Shown: positions 47,001 to 56,143 of the stretch, one piece after another
Layout of the letters: each line of letters starts with the position of its first letter
Position numbering within the stretch: position 1 is the first letter of the stretch
DNA from: Pseudomonas violetae
Lineage (GTDB): Bacteria; Pseudomonadota; Gammaproteobacteria; Pseudomonadales; Pseudomonadaceae
Reading direction: 5' to 3'
DNA length: 64,000 nucleotides
NCBI RefSeq assembly: GCF_023072615.1
Contig: NZ_JAKNRW010000028.1
Span: 1-64,000, forward strand
Program-made: the position numbers and the translations under genes
The notes under the pieces: generated by a model
Databases searched by the model: none
What the model was told of the DNA's origin: nothing
Seen by the model: the letters and a program-made list of their open reading frames with translations, nothing else

Positions 47001-47698
47001 GGAACAGGCCTGATTACTCTGAACGTTGACCGGCAGGCGCTGCGTGATGGAAAAATTCTACCGACGGATGCGGCATCCTGCCAAACATGGGTGGGTTCGG
47101 GTAAAGCGCTGCCGGGAACACGTATAGAAACTGTTGATTCGCTAACCCGAAAAGCCCGCACACCATTCGAAATTGGAGAGATCTGGATAGCGGGTTCCCA
47201 CATTGCACGGGGTGACTGGAACCAGGAACCTCTCACCGCAGGCACCTTCGCAAATCATTTATCAGTGGACATTCAACCGCCTTATTTACGTACTGGAGAC
47301 CTTGGATTTGTTCACCAAGGAGAGTTATATGTAACGGCAGAATAAAAGATATGGTCATTATCTGCGGTAAGAATTATTACCCGCATGATATCGAGCACAA
47401 TGTTTCGACAGCTCACCGTAGCCTAGAGAATTCGGCGTGCGCGGTGTTTTAACTCTTAGATGCGGAAGGCAAACTGATTATCGTTCAAGAAGTGCGAAGA
47501 GAGTGGAGAAAGAAAATCGAGAGGGACGAAATTATCTCGATCATTCGACAGGCAGTGGTTTTAAATAATCAGATTACTCCCCACGACATTGTTTGAATAA
47601 TGCCTGGGAAACTACTGAAAACCATTAGTGGCAGGGTCATGCGCAATGCAATACGCACTCAATACATCGTTAAAAAACTCGAGCGATGGCTTGGTTAG
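47001..47698 (+). pseudogene. Fatty acyl-AMP ligase, 3' remnant
   Basis: Frames in series give the C-terminal half of a FAAL/AMP-ligase: GKALPGTRIETVD, TGDLGFVHQGELYVT, then (after one lost base near 47336) KDMVIICGKNYYPHDIE, IIVQEVRREWRKK and KLLKTISGRVMRN. In-frame stops occur at about 47451 and 47596. No start and no N-terminal half are present. Confidence 0.75.
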
Positions 47699-47734
47699 TG
47701 TCGTTCACAAATGCAGACTATAAGGATGAATACC

Positions 47735-48189
47735 ATGGAAGATTTCGCTGCCAGCAATCCCGACTTTGACAAGCACGTCCAAGGAGCGGTACTCAGTATG
47801 CCAGCGGCAAAATTACTGGGATTTCGTTACAACTACCTGAAGCCAGGTCATTGTGAAATCGAACAGCCAGCGCGCAAAGAACTCACCCAGCATAACGGCT
47901 ACTTTCAAGGTGGTATCATCGGAGCGTTGGCTGATTTTGCAGGAGGTTCGGCTGCCGGAACCTTGCTGCCACCTTGCTGCCACCTGGCTGGATAAATATG
48001 ACTACAGATTTCACTGTCAAACTAATTGCCCCGGCAGATGGTGAAAAGCTACTAGCTAGGGGACGTGTCATCAATGCATCGAACAACACTACGGTTGCCG
48101 CTGCCGATTTGTTTGCTGTGAAACAAGGCAAGGAAACCCTTTGCGCCACCGCTCTGGTGACTATGCGAAATATTCCCCTCAAAGCCTGA
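47735..48189 (+). pseudogene. PaaI-type hotdog thioesterase, frameshifted by tandem duplication
   Basis: It starts at 47735 with AAGG upstream and reads the family motif NGYFQGGIIGALADFAGG. Then ACCTTGCTGCC is present twice in tandem (about 47959-47981), shifting the frame to an early TGG-ATAA stop. The second half follows in the next frame (TTDFTVKLIAPADGEKL to the TGA at 48189). Without the extra 11 bp the gene would be intact (about 147 residues). Confidence 0.8.
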
Positions 48190-48473
48190 AGGTAATGATC
48201 TGACTGCTCATTAGATAGCAGCAGATACACCTGAAAAACCTGATGCCGACAGTGCTCCCATGGGCATTTTCGGTGATCTTCCGTAAGGCGCTGGCAGCAC
48301 CTTCGAGAACCAGTAAATCTCATTCCAACCATCGTTTTCATTTTGAAGCCTGACCATCAAATCAGATTTCTTTCGATCTATTTAAAGCCAGTACCGAGCC
48401 TTCAAGTTTTTGCATGCCTTGATAGTGAGTCGACCCTCAATCCGTAGATACAACCGAATGTCTGCTTCTGGCC

Positions 48474-49174
48474 CAGAGTGTGTAAAAACGCGCTGATGCA
48501 CTATCGGCGCGTAGCGCCGACGGCTGTTAGCGCTGAGCGATCGAGGGTTCTTGCCGATCGGCTTTCGAGCGCAGTCAGGTACCGATTGATACTCGATTCA
48601 ATTTCTTCCATCCGCCGCTTCAGCTTGGTGCTGGTGAAATTGCGGTCGCGGTTGTTGACGGCCTGAATTTACTGCCGTCGATGGCGACCAGATTTTCTCC
48701 GAATAATCCCAGCTGCTGGCACAGCCCCACGAATTGGCGGCAGACGCCTCGGATGGCCTTGCTGTTGTCTTTTCGGAAGTTAGCGAAGGTCTTGAAATCG
48801 GGCATCAAACGTCCGGTCAGCCACATCATCTCGACGTTGCGTCGGGCTTCTCGTTCAAGACGCCGACTCGATGGAATGCGGTTCAGGTAGCCGTAGATGT
48901 AGATCTTTAGCAGGATCGCGGGGTGGTAAGCCGGCCGACCCGTATCAGCCGGTATGGCGCCTTCGAAACCCAGTTTGACCAGGTCGAGTTCGTCGACAAA
49001 GACGTCAACCACGCGCACCGGATTGGTATCCGTTATGTAATCGTCGAGGCTCTCCGGAAGGAAGGTTCCTTGGCCTCGATGTTCACCTTGGATAAAGCGT
49101 TTCATGAGCGATCCTTGCGATGAAATCCTCAGAATTCATAGCAAGGGTTTGCGAAAGCGTTTTTACACACTCTG
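48474..49174 (-). mobile_element. IS1182-family element, internally deleted
   Basis: 701 bp between perfect 18-bp inverted ends (CAGAGTGTGTAAAAACGC at 48474 and its complement at 49157-49174). It is flanked by GGCC on both sides (48470-48473 and 49175-49178), a likely 4-bp target duplication. It sits inside a dispersed intergenic repeat: TCTGCTTCTGGCC on the left resumes as GGCCAAAAGCGG on the right. Full-length members are about twice as long. Confidence 0.85.
48531..49105 (-). pseudogene. IS1182 transposase, N-terminal fragment with frameshifts
   Basis: It begins MKRFIQGEHRGQGT and has the family's PAYHPAILLKIYIYGYLN, TGRLMPDFKTFANFRKDN and AIDGSKF. One base is missing after GSKF, moving the frame to NNRDRNFTSTKLKRRMEEIE, and a second shift follows. 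The C-terminal half with the remaining catalytic acids is deleted. It cannot transpose itself. Confidence 0.85.
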
Positions 49175-49298
49175 GGCCAAAAGCGGTCACTCAAACCTAT
49201 GTGCATCTAGATTGCAGCGGTCGCTAACAGAAGCTACAGATCGCACAGGATCTGTTCGGGTCCGCCCCGAAGAGATCGACTAGCGTCAGCGTTAAAGG

Positions 49299-50270
49299 CT
49301 ACGCCAGCAACCGGGCATACCGATCTAGGTCAATATTGCCTCCGCTCACGATCACACCGACGCGTTTACCCTCCAGTACCTTGCCCATTTCACGTACAGC
49401 GGCCAACCCCAGGCATCCGGTAGGCTCCACGACCATCTTCATGCGCTCGGCAAAAAATCGCATACCCTCGACCAGCTGTACGTCTGTGACAGTCAGGATG
49501 TCATCAACGTCGCGGCGAATGATTGGGAATGTATAGTGCCCCAGATGCTGGGTCTGGGCGCCGTCGGCCAAGGTGTCCGGTGTGTCGATATGTACAATTT
49601 CTCCCCTGCGAAACGACTGTTGACCGTCATTCCCCGCCTGCGGCTCTACACCGTAAAGTTTGCAGTCAGGCGACAGTGCACGGGTTGCCAAGGCACCGCC
49701 CGCCAACAGTCCGCCGCCACCGAGGCAAACGAATAGTGCGTCCAGCGGGCCGGTCTCTTGCAATAACTCCATGGTCGCCGTCCCTTGTCCAGCGATGACA
49801 TCCGGGTGGTCATAGGATGGAATCAAGGTGTAACCATGCTCCTCAGCCAGTTTTCGACCAATGGCTTCGCGGTCCTCGCTGTAACGATCATAGAGCACCA
49901 CACTGGCTCCGTATTCGCGTGTCGCTGCCATTTTCGAGGCCGGAGCGTCATGGGGCATCACGATGGTCGCGGGAATACCCAGGATACGTGCAGACAATGC
50001 GATGCCTTGGGCGTGGTTACCGGAAGAAAATGCCACAACCCCGGCCTTGCGTTGGCGATCGTCGAAGCGAGCCACTGCGTTGAACGCACCGCGGAACTTG
50101 AAAGCGCCCATGCGTTGATAGTTCTCGCACTTGAAGAACACCTCGGCCCCCAGCTGTCCGTTCAGCGTACGTGAGGTCAGCACCGGGGTGCGATGAGCGT
50201 GACCCTGGATGCGTTCGGCGGCGTCAAGGACGTCTTGATAGGTAGGGAGCGTCAGTTGCGTCGTGGTCAT
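49299..50270 (-). CDS. Threonine/serine/3-hydroxyaspartate ammonia-lyase (PLP)
   Basis: 323 residues of fold-type II PLP enzymes. The Schiff-base Lys is in GAFKFRGAFNA, SSGNHAQG binds the substrate carboxylate and GGGGLLAGG the phosphate. There is no C-terminal ACT domain, as in catabolic or serine-racemase-like members. Closest in style to threo-3-hydroxyaspartate dehydratases; serine or threonine remain possible. GAGGACCCC precedes the ATG. It is the last gene of a four-gene unit. Confidence 0.85.
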   Translation of the reverse strand: MTTTQLTLPTYQDVLDAAERIQGHAHRTPVLTSRTLNGQLGAEVFFKCENYQRMGAFKFRGAFNAVARFDDRQRKAGVVAFSSGNHAQGIALSARILGIPATIVMPHDAPASKMAATREYGASVVLYDRYSEDREAIGRKLAEEHGYTLIPSYDHPDVIAGQGTATMELLQETGPLDALFVCLGGGGLLAGGALATRALSPDCKLYGVEPQAGNDGQQSFRRGEIVHIDTPDTLADGAQTQHLGHYTFPIIRRDVDDILTVTDVQLVEGMRFFAERMKMVVEPTGCLGLAAVREMGKVLEGKRVGVIVSGGNIDLDRYARLLA

Positions 50271-50325
50271 GGGGTCCTCGCTTTTTGATAATGAAAAATT
50301 TCAGAAGTGTGCGCAATAAATACGC

Positions 50326-50724
50326 TCAGGCAGTCGCCGCAAGTGCCATAGCTTCCACCTCGACGGCTGAGCCAAAATGCAATTGAGCCACTCCTGCAAC
50401 AGCTCGGGCGGGCCGGTGATCACCCAACCATTGTTCGTAAAGGCGATTGAAAGCTGGCCATTGATAAATATCGGTGACATAGACACGCACTTGCACCAGG
50501 CTGTATTTGTCGACGCCTGCCTGGGCAAGGCAATGCTCAAGATTGGTCAGGACCTGCCGAGTTTGTTCCTCGAAACTCTGGTCTGCCAATGCCTGCCCCT
50601 CGGAATTGATAGGCAACTGACCGGAAATCATCACAAATCCGCCGACGATACAGACATGAGAATAGTGCCCCGCAGGAGGACTGATGGAGCTACTGTTGGC
50701 GCACTGGATAGCGGGATTAAGCAT
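50326..50724 (-). CDS. RidA-family imine deaminase
   Basis: 132 residues. The RidA pattern is VMISGQLP, the imine-binding Arg in RPARAVAGVAQL, and VEVEAMALA. RidA hydrolyses enamine/imine products of PLP lyases, so it is a fitting partner for the dehydratase 55 bp downstream. Confidence 0.88.
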   Translation of the reverse strand: MLNPAIQCANSSSISPPAGHYSHVCIVGGFVMISGQLPINSEGQALADQSFEEQTRQVLTNLEHCLAQAGVDKYSLVQVRVYVTDIYQWPAFNRLYEQWLGDHRPARAVAGVAQLHFGSAVEVEAMALAATA

Positions 50725-50813
50725 GGCGATACCTTTATTCAGGGCGAGGAGAACTATCCCCTCACGCGGGGGAAAAATTTGCCGGAGTAATGCCGGTACG
50801 AGACCGGCCAGTG

Positions 50814-51440
50814 TTATTTCACGTAGCTATAGGCAGCCGCGCGGGACACGCCCAAATGTTGGGCGATGACCTCCATCGACTTGCGAACTTCCAGATAACC
50901 GCTGCCCTTCAGTTCGCGAAGCAGCAAACGTTTGTCTTCGGTCTTCAGTGCGCGTGGTGTCGTGGCCTGACGCGCAGCGAACTCGTCGATACGCTGGCGA
51001 ATGGCGTCAGCATTGCTGGTATCCAGGTTTTCCGTAACACCATTCTTGACCACGTTGGTGAATTGCCCCATCGCGCTTTGCAGGCTCTGGAACAGACTCA
51101 AGTCCAGGTTCATGCACAGTGCCGCGACATACCGGCCGTTCGAATCCTTGATCCCTATCGAGGTGCTCTTGGCCTGTCGACCATCAGGAAAGCGGTTGGC
51201 GTAATTGGCGATCACTTCCGGATACTGTGTATCAGCAATGCGAGCCAGGCCGAGTTCGGTTGCCGGATCGCCTACCTGACGCCCCGAAAGGTTGTTGTGA
51301 ATCGCATGAATGGCGTGATTGGGGTCTTGCAGGTCATGCACCACCACTTCGCAAAAAGGCGCGAATGTTTCACCCAGCCCCCGCGCAATCAGCCCCAATT
51401 GGTTGAGGATGTTAGTGGCTTCGTCGTTTTTTGCGCTCAT
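50814..51440 (-). CDS. YheO-type PAS-HTH regulator (DauR-like)
   Basis: 208 residues. A YheO domain covers about 10-120 (CEVVVHDLQDPNHAIHAI) and a C-terminal HTH ends at residue 208 (VIAQHLGVSRAAAYSYVK). The relative at 43312 has a similar plan. It lies between transporter and RidA genes and probably senses the amino acid used by the pathway. Confidence 0.82.
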   Translation of the reverse strand: MSAKNDEATNILNQLGLIARGLGETFAPFCEVVVHDLQDPNHAIHAIHNNLSGRQVGDPATELGLARIADTQYPEVIANYANRFPDGRQAKSTSIGIKDSNGRYVAALCMNLDLSLFQSLQSAMGQFTNVVKNGVTENLDTSNADAIRQRIDEFAARQATTPRALKTEDKRLLLRELKGSGYLEVRKSMEVIAQHLGVSRAAAYSYVK

Positions 51441-51486
51441 GGTGCAAGCTCATGCCAGAGGTGAATTGATAGGTTGAGAGAACTAT

Positions 51487-52818
51487 TCAGGCGACCGGGT
51501 TGGACGTTGGGATGGGCTCCAGCACCGACTTACAAATTTGACCTGATTCTGTCAGCGCGGCGTGCGCCGGGTCATCGCCGCCGCGTTGCCCCATCCATCG
51601 GGCAATAGCCATGGTCGCGACCCCGTTACCCAGAACGTTGGTGAGTGTACGCATAGTGTCCATCAAGCGGTCGACACCCAGAATCAAGGCAAGGCCAGCC
51701 AATGGGATGTCTGGAAACATCGTCAGGGAAGCCGCCAGTGTTATGAAGGCCCCTCCGCTCACGCCAGCAACCCCCTTGGAGGTCAGCAGAAACACCAACA
51801 ATAACGACAACTGCTCGGACCAACCAAGATCAAGTCCAGCTGCCTGAGCAATGAACAGCACAGCCACTGTGAGATAAATGGATGACCCGTCCAGGTTGAA
51901 TGAATATCCGGCAGGCACTACAAATCCGGTAACGCTCTTGCTGCAACCCGCTTCCTGGAGTTTGGTCATTAAACCCGGTAGAGCCGCTTCCGATGAGGTC
52001 GTTGTAAAGGCGATAATCAACTCCTTGCGGATAAGCTTGATGAACCACCACAGACTGAATCCGGTGAGCCGCGCAATACTGGCGAACACCAGCACAATCA
52101 TCAACGCACACCCCAGATACACCAGACCGATCATCTTGATCAGTGGCAGTAGTGCCGCAAGTCCGAATTTTCCTATCGTAAATGCCACAGCAGCGAAGAC
52201 GCCGATAGGTGCCAAACGCAGAATAACACCGACCACCTTGAAGCTGACTTCAGTCCACAAACGAAGATTTTGTGCCAAGGGCTCGGCACGTTCACCCAGT
52301 GCAAATAATGCGTAACCAAACAGCAGCGCGACCAACAGGATCTGCAACATCGCTCCACCAGCCAGAGCATCAAGCACGGTTTTGGGAATGACATTGAGCA
52401 AAAAGTCGACCGTAGACAACGCTTGGCCGGCTTGAGCAAACGATGCCACGGTTGCAACACCATCCGCAGGAATCGACAGACCTGCGCCTGGTTTGAAGAG
52501 GTTGCCCAGCAACAATCCCAACACCAGCGCTACGGTACTGATGACCTCAAAATATATCAGCGTAACGGCGCTCAGCCGCCCAAGACCTGTGCCTTTCCTG
52601 ATCTGAGAAAACCCACTGGCCACGGTAAGAAATACGATCAGGCCTGCAACCATTTTAATCAGTTTGACAAAAGCTCCAGCCAGCGGATTGAGCTGTGCGG
52701 CGAAATGCGGCCATAGAAGTCCAACGAGGGTGCCAAGCAGCAACCCAATGAATAACTGAAAGGTCAGCGAGTAAATCAGTGGCGAACCTGTGTTTGCAGC
52801 GGATGAGGATGTTGACAT
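51487..52818 (-). CDS. Dicarboxylate/amino acid:cation symporter (DAACS)
   Basis: 443 residues with eight membrane helices and two hairpins. The family motifs are FTTTSSEAALPGLM (HP1 serine-rich), GYSFNLDGSSIYLTVAVLFIAQA (TM7, landmark) and GVAGVSGGAFI (HP2). Members carry glutamate, aspartate or C4-dicarboxylates with H+ or Na+. GGAG precedes the ATG. It is the first gene of the four-gene unit. Confidence 0.9.
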   Translation of the reverse strand: MSTSSSAANTGSPLIYSLTFQLFIGLLLGTLVGLLWPHFAAQLNPLAGAFVKLIKMVAGLIVFLTVASGFSQIRKGTGLGRLSAVTLIYFEVISTVALVLGLLLGNLFKPGAGLSIPADGVATVASFAQAGQALSTVDFLLNVIPKTVLDALAGGAMLQILLVALLFGYALFALGERAEPLAQNLRLWTEVSFKVVGVILRLAPIGVFAAVAFTIGKFGLAALLPLIKMIGLVYLGCALMIVLVFASIARLTGFSLWWFIKLIRKELIIAFTTTSSEAALPGLMTKLQEAGCSKSVTGFVVPAGYSFNLDGSSIYLTVAVLFIAQAAGLDLGWSEQLSLLLVFLLTSKGVAGVSGGAFITLAASLTMFPDIPLAGLALILGVDRLMDTMRTLTNVLGNGVATMAIARWMGQRGGDDPAHAALTESGQICKSVLEPIPTSNPVA

Positions 52819-53613
52819 TACGGCACTCCAATCAGGGTGGCAGAAGTCAGAAATGCGTCGATACGGCGCTGTTTATTGTTATGAGCAGCCTCTCTTGGGG
52901 CCGCGATGACAAAGTATCCACAAATAATCAATATGTCCAGATTCTGGACGTTATGTCTTGAAAAAAAATGGCTTGCGGGGCGGGGGACGGCTACGCGGGC
53001 GTCACGGGCTGACTGCTGGTATCGCGCAGAGTTCGGCCCTGGTGGTTCGGGCGATAACCCTATGAGACCTCGATTTCCATTGTCAGCTTCGGGATAGCAG
53101 TCCACGACGAATGACTGCAATGGGTCGACAGTCGCCCCTCGATACCGGCGAATCTCGGCCAGAAACGGTCATCAAAAAACCACAAAAGCCTCCTCAGCGA
53201 ATAACCGAGCTATTGAGGAGCCAAGCTGAAGTGTCCAGGAAATCAGAGCCATCTTTGTCCGACGCCCAAGCCTGGATACGCATAATCGGAAGCGAAATCG
53301 ACCGCGCATCTTTGTCGTTCGCGTCGAGGCTGGACGCACCAAATCATCGGAAGGCCGCATGCGCCCTTAGCCGGCTTCCTCTTGGTCGACACGCATGTTT
53401 TATCAACCAACTAGACCATTGCAGGCATACAAAAGACGCGCTTGGCGGGCGCTTCCCGTCTAACCGCGAAAGCTCCGTTGGCTGAGGTTGGAATACGGTT
53501 TACAGGGAATTATAGAGTGATTATAGGACGCAGTGCGGATGGCCATTTCTTGGTCGATTACTGCCTGTTGCGATGGACAAAAAACGACTCGAAGCTGACG
53601 GTGGCGAGAGTCA
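52819..53613. other. Long intergenic region, no gene seen
   Basis: About 795 bp with short frames only, none with a ribosome site. The AT-rich 52865-52960 is the likely promoter of the transporter unit. A worn copy of the dispersed hairpin lies at 53549-53593 (CTTGGTCG...ACAAAAAACGACTCGAAG). Confidence 0.5.
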
Positions 53614-53810
53614 GCAATCGACCGACTCTGTTGAAAAAGTCGGCCATGGTTTCCACGGCAGAAAAATACGCGTTTGAGATTGAATTCTTTACTTTGAGCA
53701 GAGGATTCCGGGCTCAGATTTCGCGTAGCTGCGCGCAAAAAAGGCATTTTCAGGAGTCAGTGCGCGGGCAGTCTGGAGAACCGACTTTTTCAACACAATC
53801 GGCCGATTGC
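53614..53810. mobile_element. 197-bp inverted-repeat element (MITE/IS remnant)
   Basis: The 30-bp ends (53614-53643 and 53781-53810) are inverted copies with four mismatches; both contain TGTTGAAAAAGTCGG. The interior reads on the - strand like the last codons of a transposase (YFSAVETMADFF-type). No full transposase gene remains. It has cut the gene at 53750. A sister end is at 36364. Confidence 0.65.
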
Positions 53811-54019
53811 AGTCGCTCAGGCGCCATCATTACTGCGAGTTTCATCTTGATGAGCTCTTCGTTTTTGTCGATTCCTTCTAGTGTACCGCGCACGTTGGCG
53901 GCGATCTTAGCCGAGCCACGTTGTTCGACCCAGTTCGAAAGCTCCATGATGGCGCCTTCGAGGGCAAGTCGATTTTCGGATTTGAAAAGCAGTGAGGAAG
54001 CTAGATCTGAGTTTGGCAA
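53750..54019 (-). CDS. Small protein, C-terminus replaced by element sequence
   Basis: 89 residues with a TTG start at 54019, supported by GGAGGA eight bases upstream (PNSDLASSLLFKSENR follows). It is helical: LALEGAIMELSNWVEQRGSA. From about residue 70 the protein is read from the inverted repeat of the 53614 element (SADCVEKVGS), so the native end is lost. Function unknown. Confidence 0.5.
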   Translation of the reverse strand: MPNSDLASSLLFKSENRLALEGAIMELSNWVEQRGSAKIAANVRGTLEGIDKNEELIKMKLAVMMAPERLQSADCVEKVGSPDCPRTDS

Positions 54020-54286
54020 GGCGTGTCCTCCGCGAAGAGGAAAGGGTAACAGGATGTTGTTCGGTGAGTCAGAAGTGGGTATCGGCTTTACTGCGCGAGA
54101 TGGCCATCCTTTCATTGTGACTACGCGCAGGATTCTGGCCGATGGTGTAGCTAGGTATTGATAAAGAAGGGTGCCTCAGGATTCAACCAATTGAGCAGCT
54201 GTGACCAAAGCTGTGACCAAACTGGGCATGAAACCCTGCAAACAAAAAAGGCCCACCTTCCGGTGAGCCTAAGTTGTTGATCTATA

Positions 54287-54331
54287 TGGTGCCGGCACCA
54301 GGAGTCGAACCCGGGACCTACTGATTACAAG
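54287..54331 (-). other. Prophage attachment site: 3' end of tRNA-Thr(TGT)
   Basis: Read on the - strand, these 45 bp run from CTTGTAATCAG (anticodon loop with TGT) through GGTTCGACTCC (T arm) to GGTGCCGGCACCA (acceptor stem and CCA). The 5' half of the tRNA is missing; the sequence diverges at once (GCAGCTGC). It is therefore the duplicated att core left by integration, and the complete tRNA should lie at the other prophage end. Confidence 0.85.
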
Positions 54332-54429
54332 GCAGCTGCACACAACAATGAAATCAATGACTTAGGTCACTTTCTTGTTACGTGCAAACGCCCGAAAGCC
54401 TAGTGTTTTCAGGGGGTTGAGTGAGCTTG

Positions 54430-55602
54430 TTACGCGAGGGGTTTAAAGGGGGTTGGCGTTGAGGAGGCGTCTACCAAAGGAAGGCTGAGGTCATAAATAT
54501 CAAGCATGGATTCGTCACGGTGGCCGCTGGCCTGCTGCTTGTCGGCACGGTTCCCGGGCGTGTCGGTGATCCCGCGCCGCTTGAGGTCGTGGAGTCCATA
54601 GCGTTGCTCCTCGAGGAGCACGCCAGCTTCGATAGCCTTTGTCATGAAGCGCTGCCATGCGGTATCCAGCCCCGACTTGCTCAGGGCCGTACCATGGCTG
54701 CTCACGATCAGCGGGCGCCGCTCGGGATGTAGCGGTGTGGGAAAGCTGCGGACCGTCCAGATCTTGGTTCGGTAGGCCTTGGCATCGTCCCAGGCGGCAC
54801 GCAGGCGCGGGGTCCAGCGCACGATGTTGTCGCGGCTGCCCTTGCGCCGGTTAGTCTGCACCCCTTCCTTGAGCTCATTGGCGTCAGTCAGGGTCACTAC
54901 CTCGATCCCCCGGAGCCGGCACAGATAGGCCAGCTCCATCACGATGCTCAGGTAAACGGGACAGCTGTTGGGTTCATTACGATGCAGACGCCCAAATGCC
55001 TTGGCCCGGTCGATTAAGGTTTCCATCATTTCTACCGCAGGCAATCTGCGCTGCTTCCGCTCGGCCGGTGATTCAATGCCCAAGGCAGGATTGGTGTCTA
55101 GGTAGTCACGGTTCCTGCCCCACTGCAGTACACGGCGTAGGTAACGCAGCACGTGAGCAGCTTTCGAAGGCGTGCCCTCGCCGGCGATCTTGTCGACCAA
55201 ACGTTGTACCAGGGCGGGGGAGAACCGACGGACCGCCAGGTCACCCAAGGGCTTACCCATCTTGGTGTCCTGGTTGACCAGGACGTCGTGGCAGTAGCTG
55301 TAATCGTCTTGGGTTCGTGAGGACAGTCCCTTGAACTTGAGGCTTTCGTGGAACTGCTGGCACAGGTAGCGCAGGGTGTCGCGATCCGTGTTGCTCACCT
55401 CGTCCATGATGCGGTGCAGCTCGGCCATCGTTGCATCGGCAGGGGCGACGTTGCGCCGACGTTGCTTGCCATTTTCATCACGATGAGAGGTGTACCAAAT
55501 CCCGGAGCCCCGTTGGTCAAAGTAAATAGCCGCGGGGAGCGCGGCTTGATCGATGTGGGCTGGGATGTGCGGATTGTGCTTCCGCTTACGGGCTTTCTTC
55601 AT
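54430..55602 (-). CDS. int: Prophage tyrosine integrase
   Basis: 390 residues. The core-binding domain is about 95-185 and the catalytic domain about 190-375: Arg in LCRLRGIEV (about 225), box II LHDLKRRGITD (about 333-343), His in SGHRDESM, and the nucleophile Tyr in LDIYDL (about 368). At the box II Arg position the protein has Lys-Arg. It lies 100 bp from its att site and overlaps the DUF4224 gene by 4 bp. Confidence 0.92.
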   Translation of the reverse strand: MKKARKRKHNPHIPAHIDQAALPAAIYFDQRGSGIWYTSHRDENGKQRRRNVAPADATMAELHRIMDEVSNTDRDTLRYLCQQFHESLKFKGLSSRTQDDYSYCHDVLVNQDTKMGKPLGDLAVRRFSPALVQRLVDKIAGEGTPSKAAHVLRYLRRVLQWGRNRDYLDTNPALGIESPAERKQRRLPAVEMMETLIDRAKAFGRLHRNEPNSCPVYLSIVMELAYLCRLRGIEVVTLTDANELKEGVQTNRRKGSRDNIVRWTPRLRAAWDDAKAYRTKIWTVRSFPTPLHPERRPLIVSSHGTALSKSGLDTAWQRFMTKAIEAGVLLEEQRYGLHDLKRRGITDTPGNRADKQQASGHRDESMLDIYDLSLPLVDASSTPTPFKPLA

Positions 55603-55811
55603 AGAATGTCGGCGTCGTAACGTTCCTGCCGGCCTCGCCCTACGCCGCCGGCCCGGTTGATTAAGTCAATTGTAGTCCATGGCCCCGTGCGGCCACGGAA
55701 CATGCGAATGCCCTGCTCGAGCAGGGTCCGTTCCACGTCTGATCGGCGCTGGTAACCCGTGATGCGCTGGAGGTCCTCAAAACTGAGAACATCACTGCTT
55801 GAATTCCCCAT
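55599..55811 (-). CDS. DUF4224 phage protein (excisionase-position)
   Basis: 70 residues from the ATG at 55811; an ATG ten codons upstream is possible. The DUF4224 motif is LSFEDLQRITGYQRRSDVERTL, a small winged-helix-like fold. It sits directly before int and overlaps it by ATGA, the usual place of a directionality factor. That role is inferred from position. Confidence 0.75.
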   Translation of the reverse strand: MGNSSSDVLSFEDLQRITGYQRRSDVERTLLEQGIRMFRGRTGPWTTIDLINRAGGVGRGRQERYDADIL

Positions 55812-55909
55812 GTGTTTCTCACGAAAAAGCCCCACCAGCATTGTGGTTCAACGCAGGTGGGGTAGTTATTAGAAGTTGTGAGCAAATTTTCTAGCGTTGT
55901 TACGTGCTA

Positions 55910-56143
55910 CTACTCAGGAACTCCGCGATTGGGGGGAAGTGTCGAATCTCGGTTCAGAGCCTTAGCGTTGTAGCTAACTTCGAACCATCCTCCGCAAGTG
56001 CACTGATATTGCTCTCCGCGCACATCGTCAAATTCATCACCGTCGATCCCCAATACTCGTTGGCAGTGTGGGCAGCGGCAGCAGATGGACATGTCGTTGT
56101 CACGCACCAGGTGGTGCACTTCATAGATCCACTGATCAGCCAT
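55910..56143 (-). CDS. Prophage zinc-ribbon protein
   Basis: 77 residues with CCRCPHC and QCTCGGW, two Cys pairs about 30 residues apart, fitting a zinc ribbon. No named family recognised. Its ATG shares one base with the preceding gene's stop (TAATG), so it is part of the leftward early operon. Confidence 0.65.
   Translation of the reverse strand: MADQWIYEVHHLVRDNDMSICCRCPHCQRVLGIDGDEFDDVRGEQYQCTCGGWFEVSYNAKALNRDSTLPPNRGVPE

Noticed and set aside
53110..53485. 124-codon + strand frame
   Set aside because: No ribosome site, no recognisable family, and it lies in repeat-rich intergenic DNA.
54287..54331. A complete tRNA-Thr gene
   Set aside because: Only the 3' portion from the anticodon loop is present; the D arm and 5' acceptor strand are missing.
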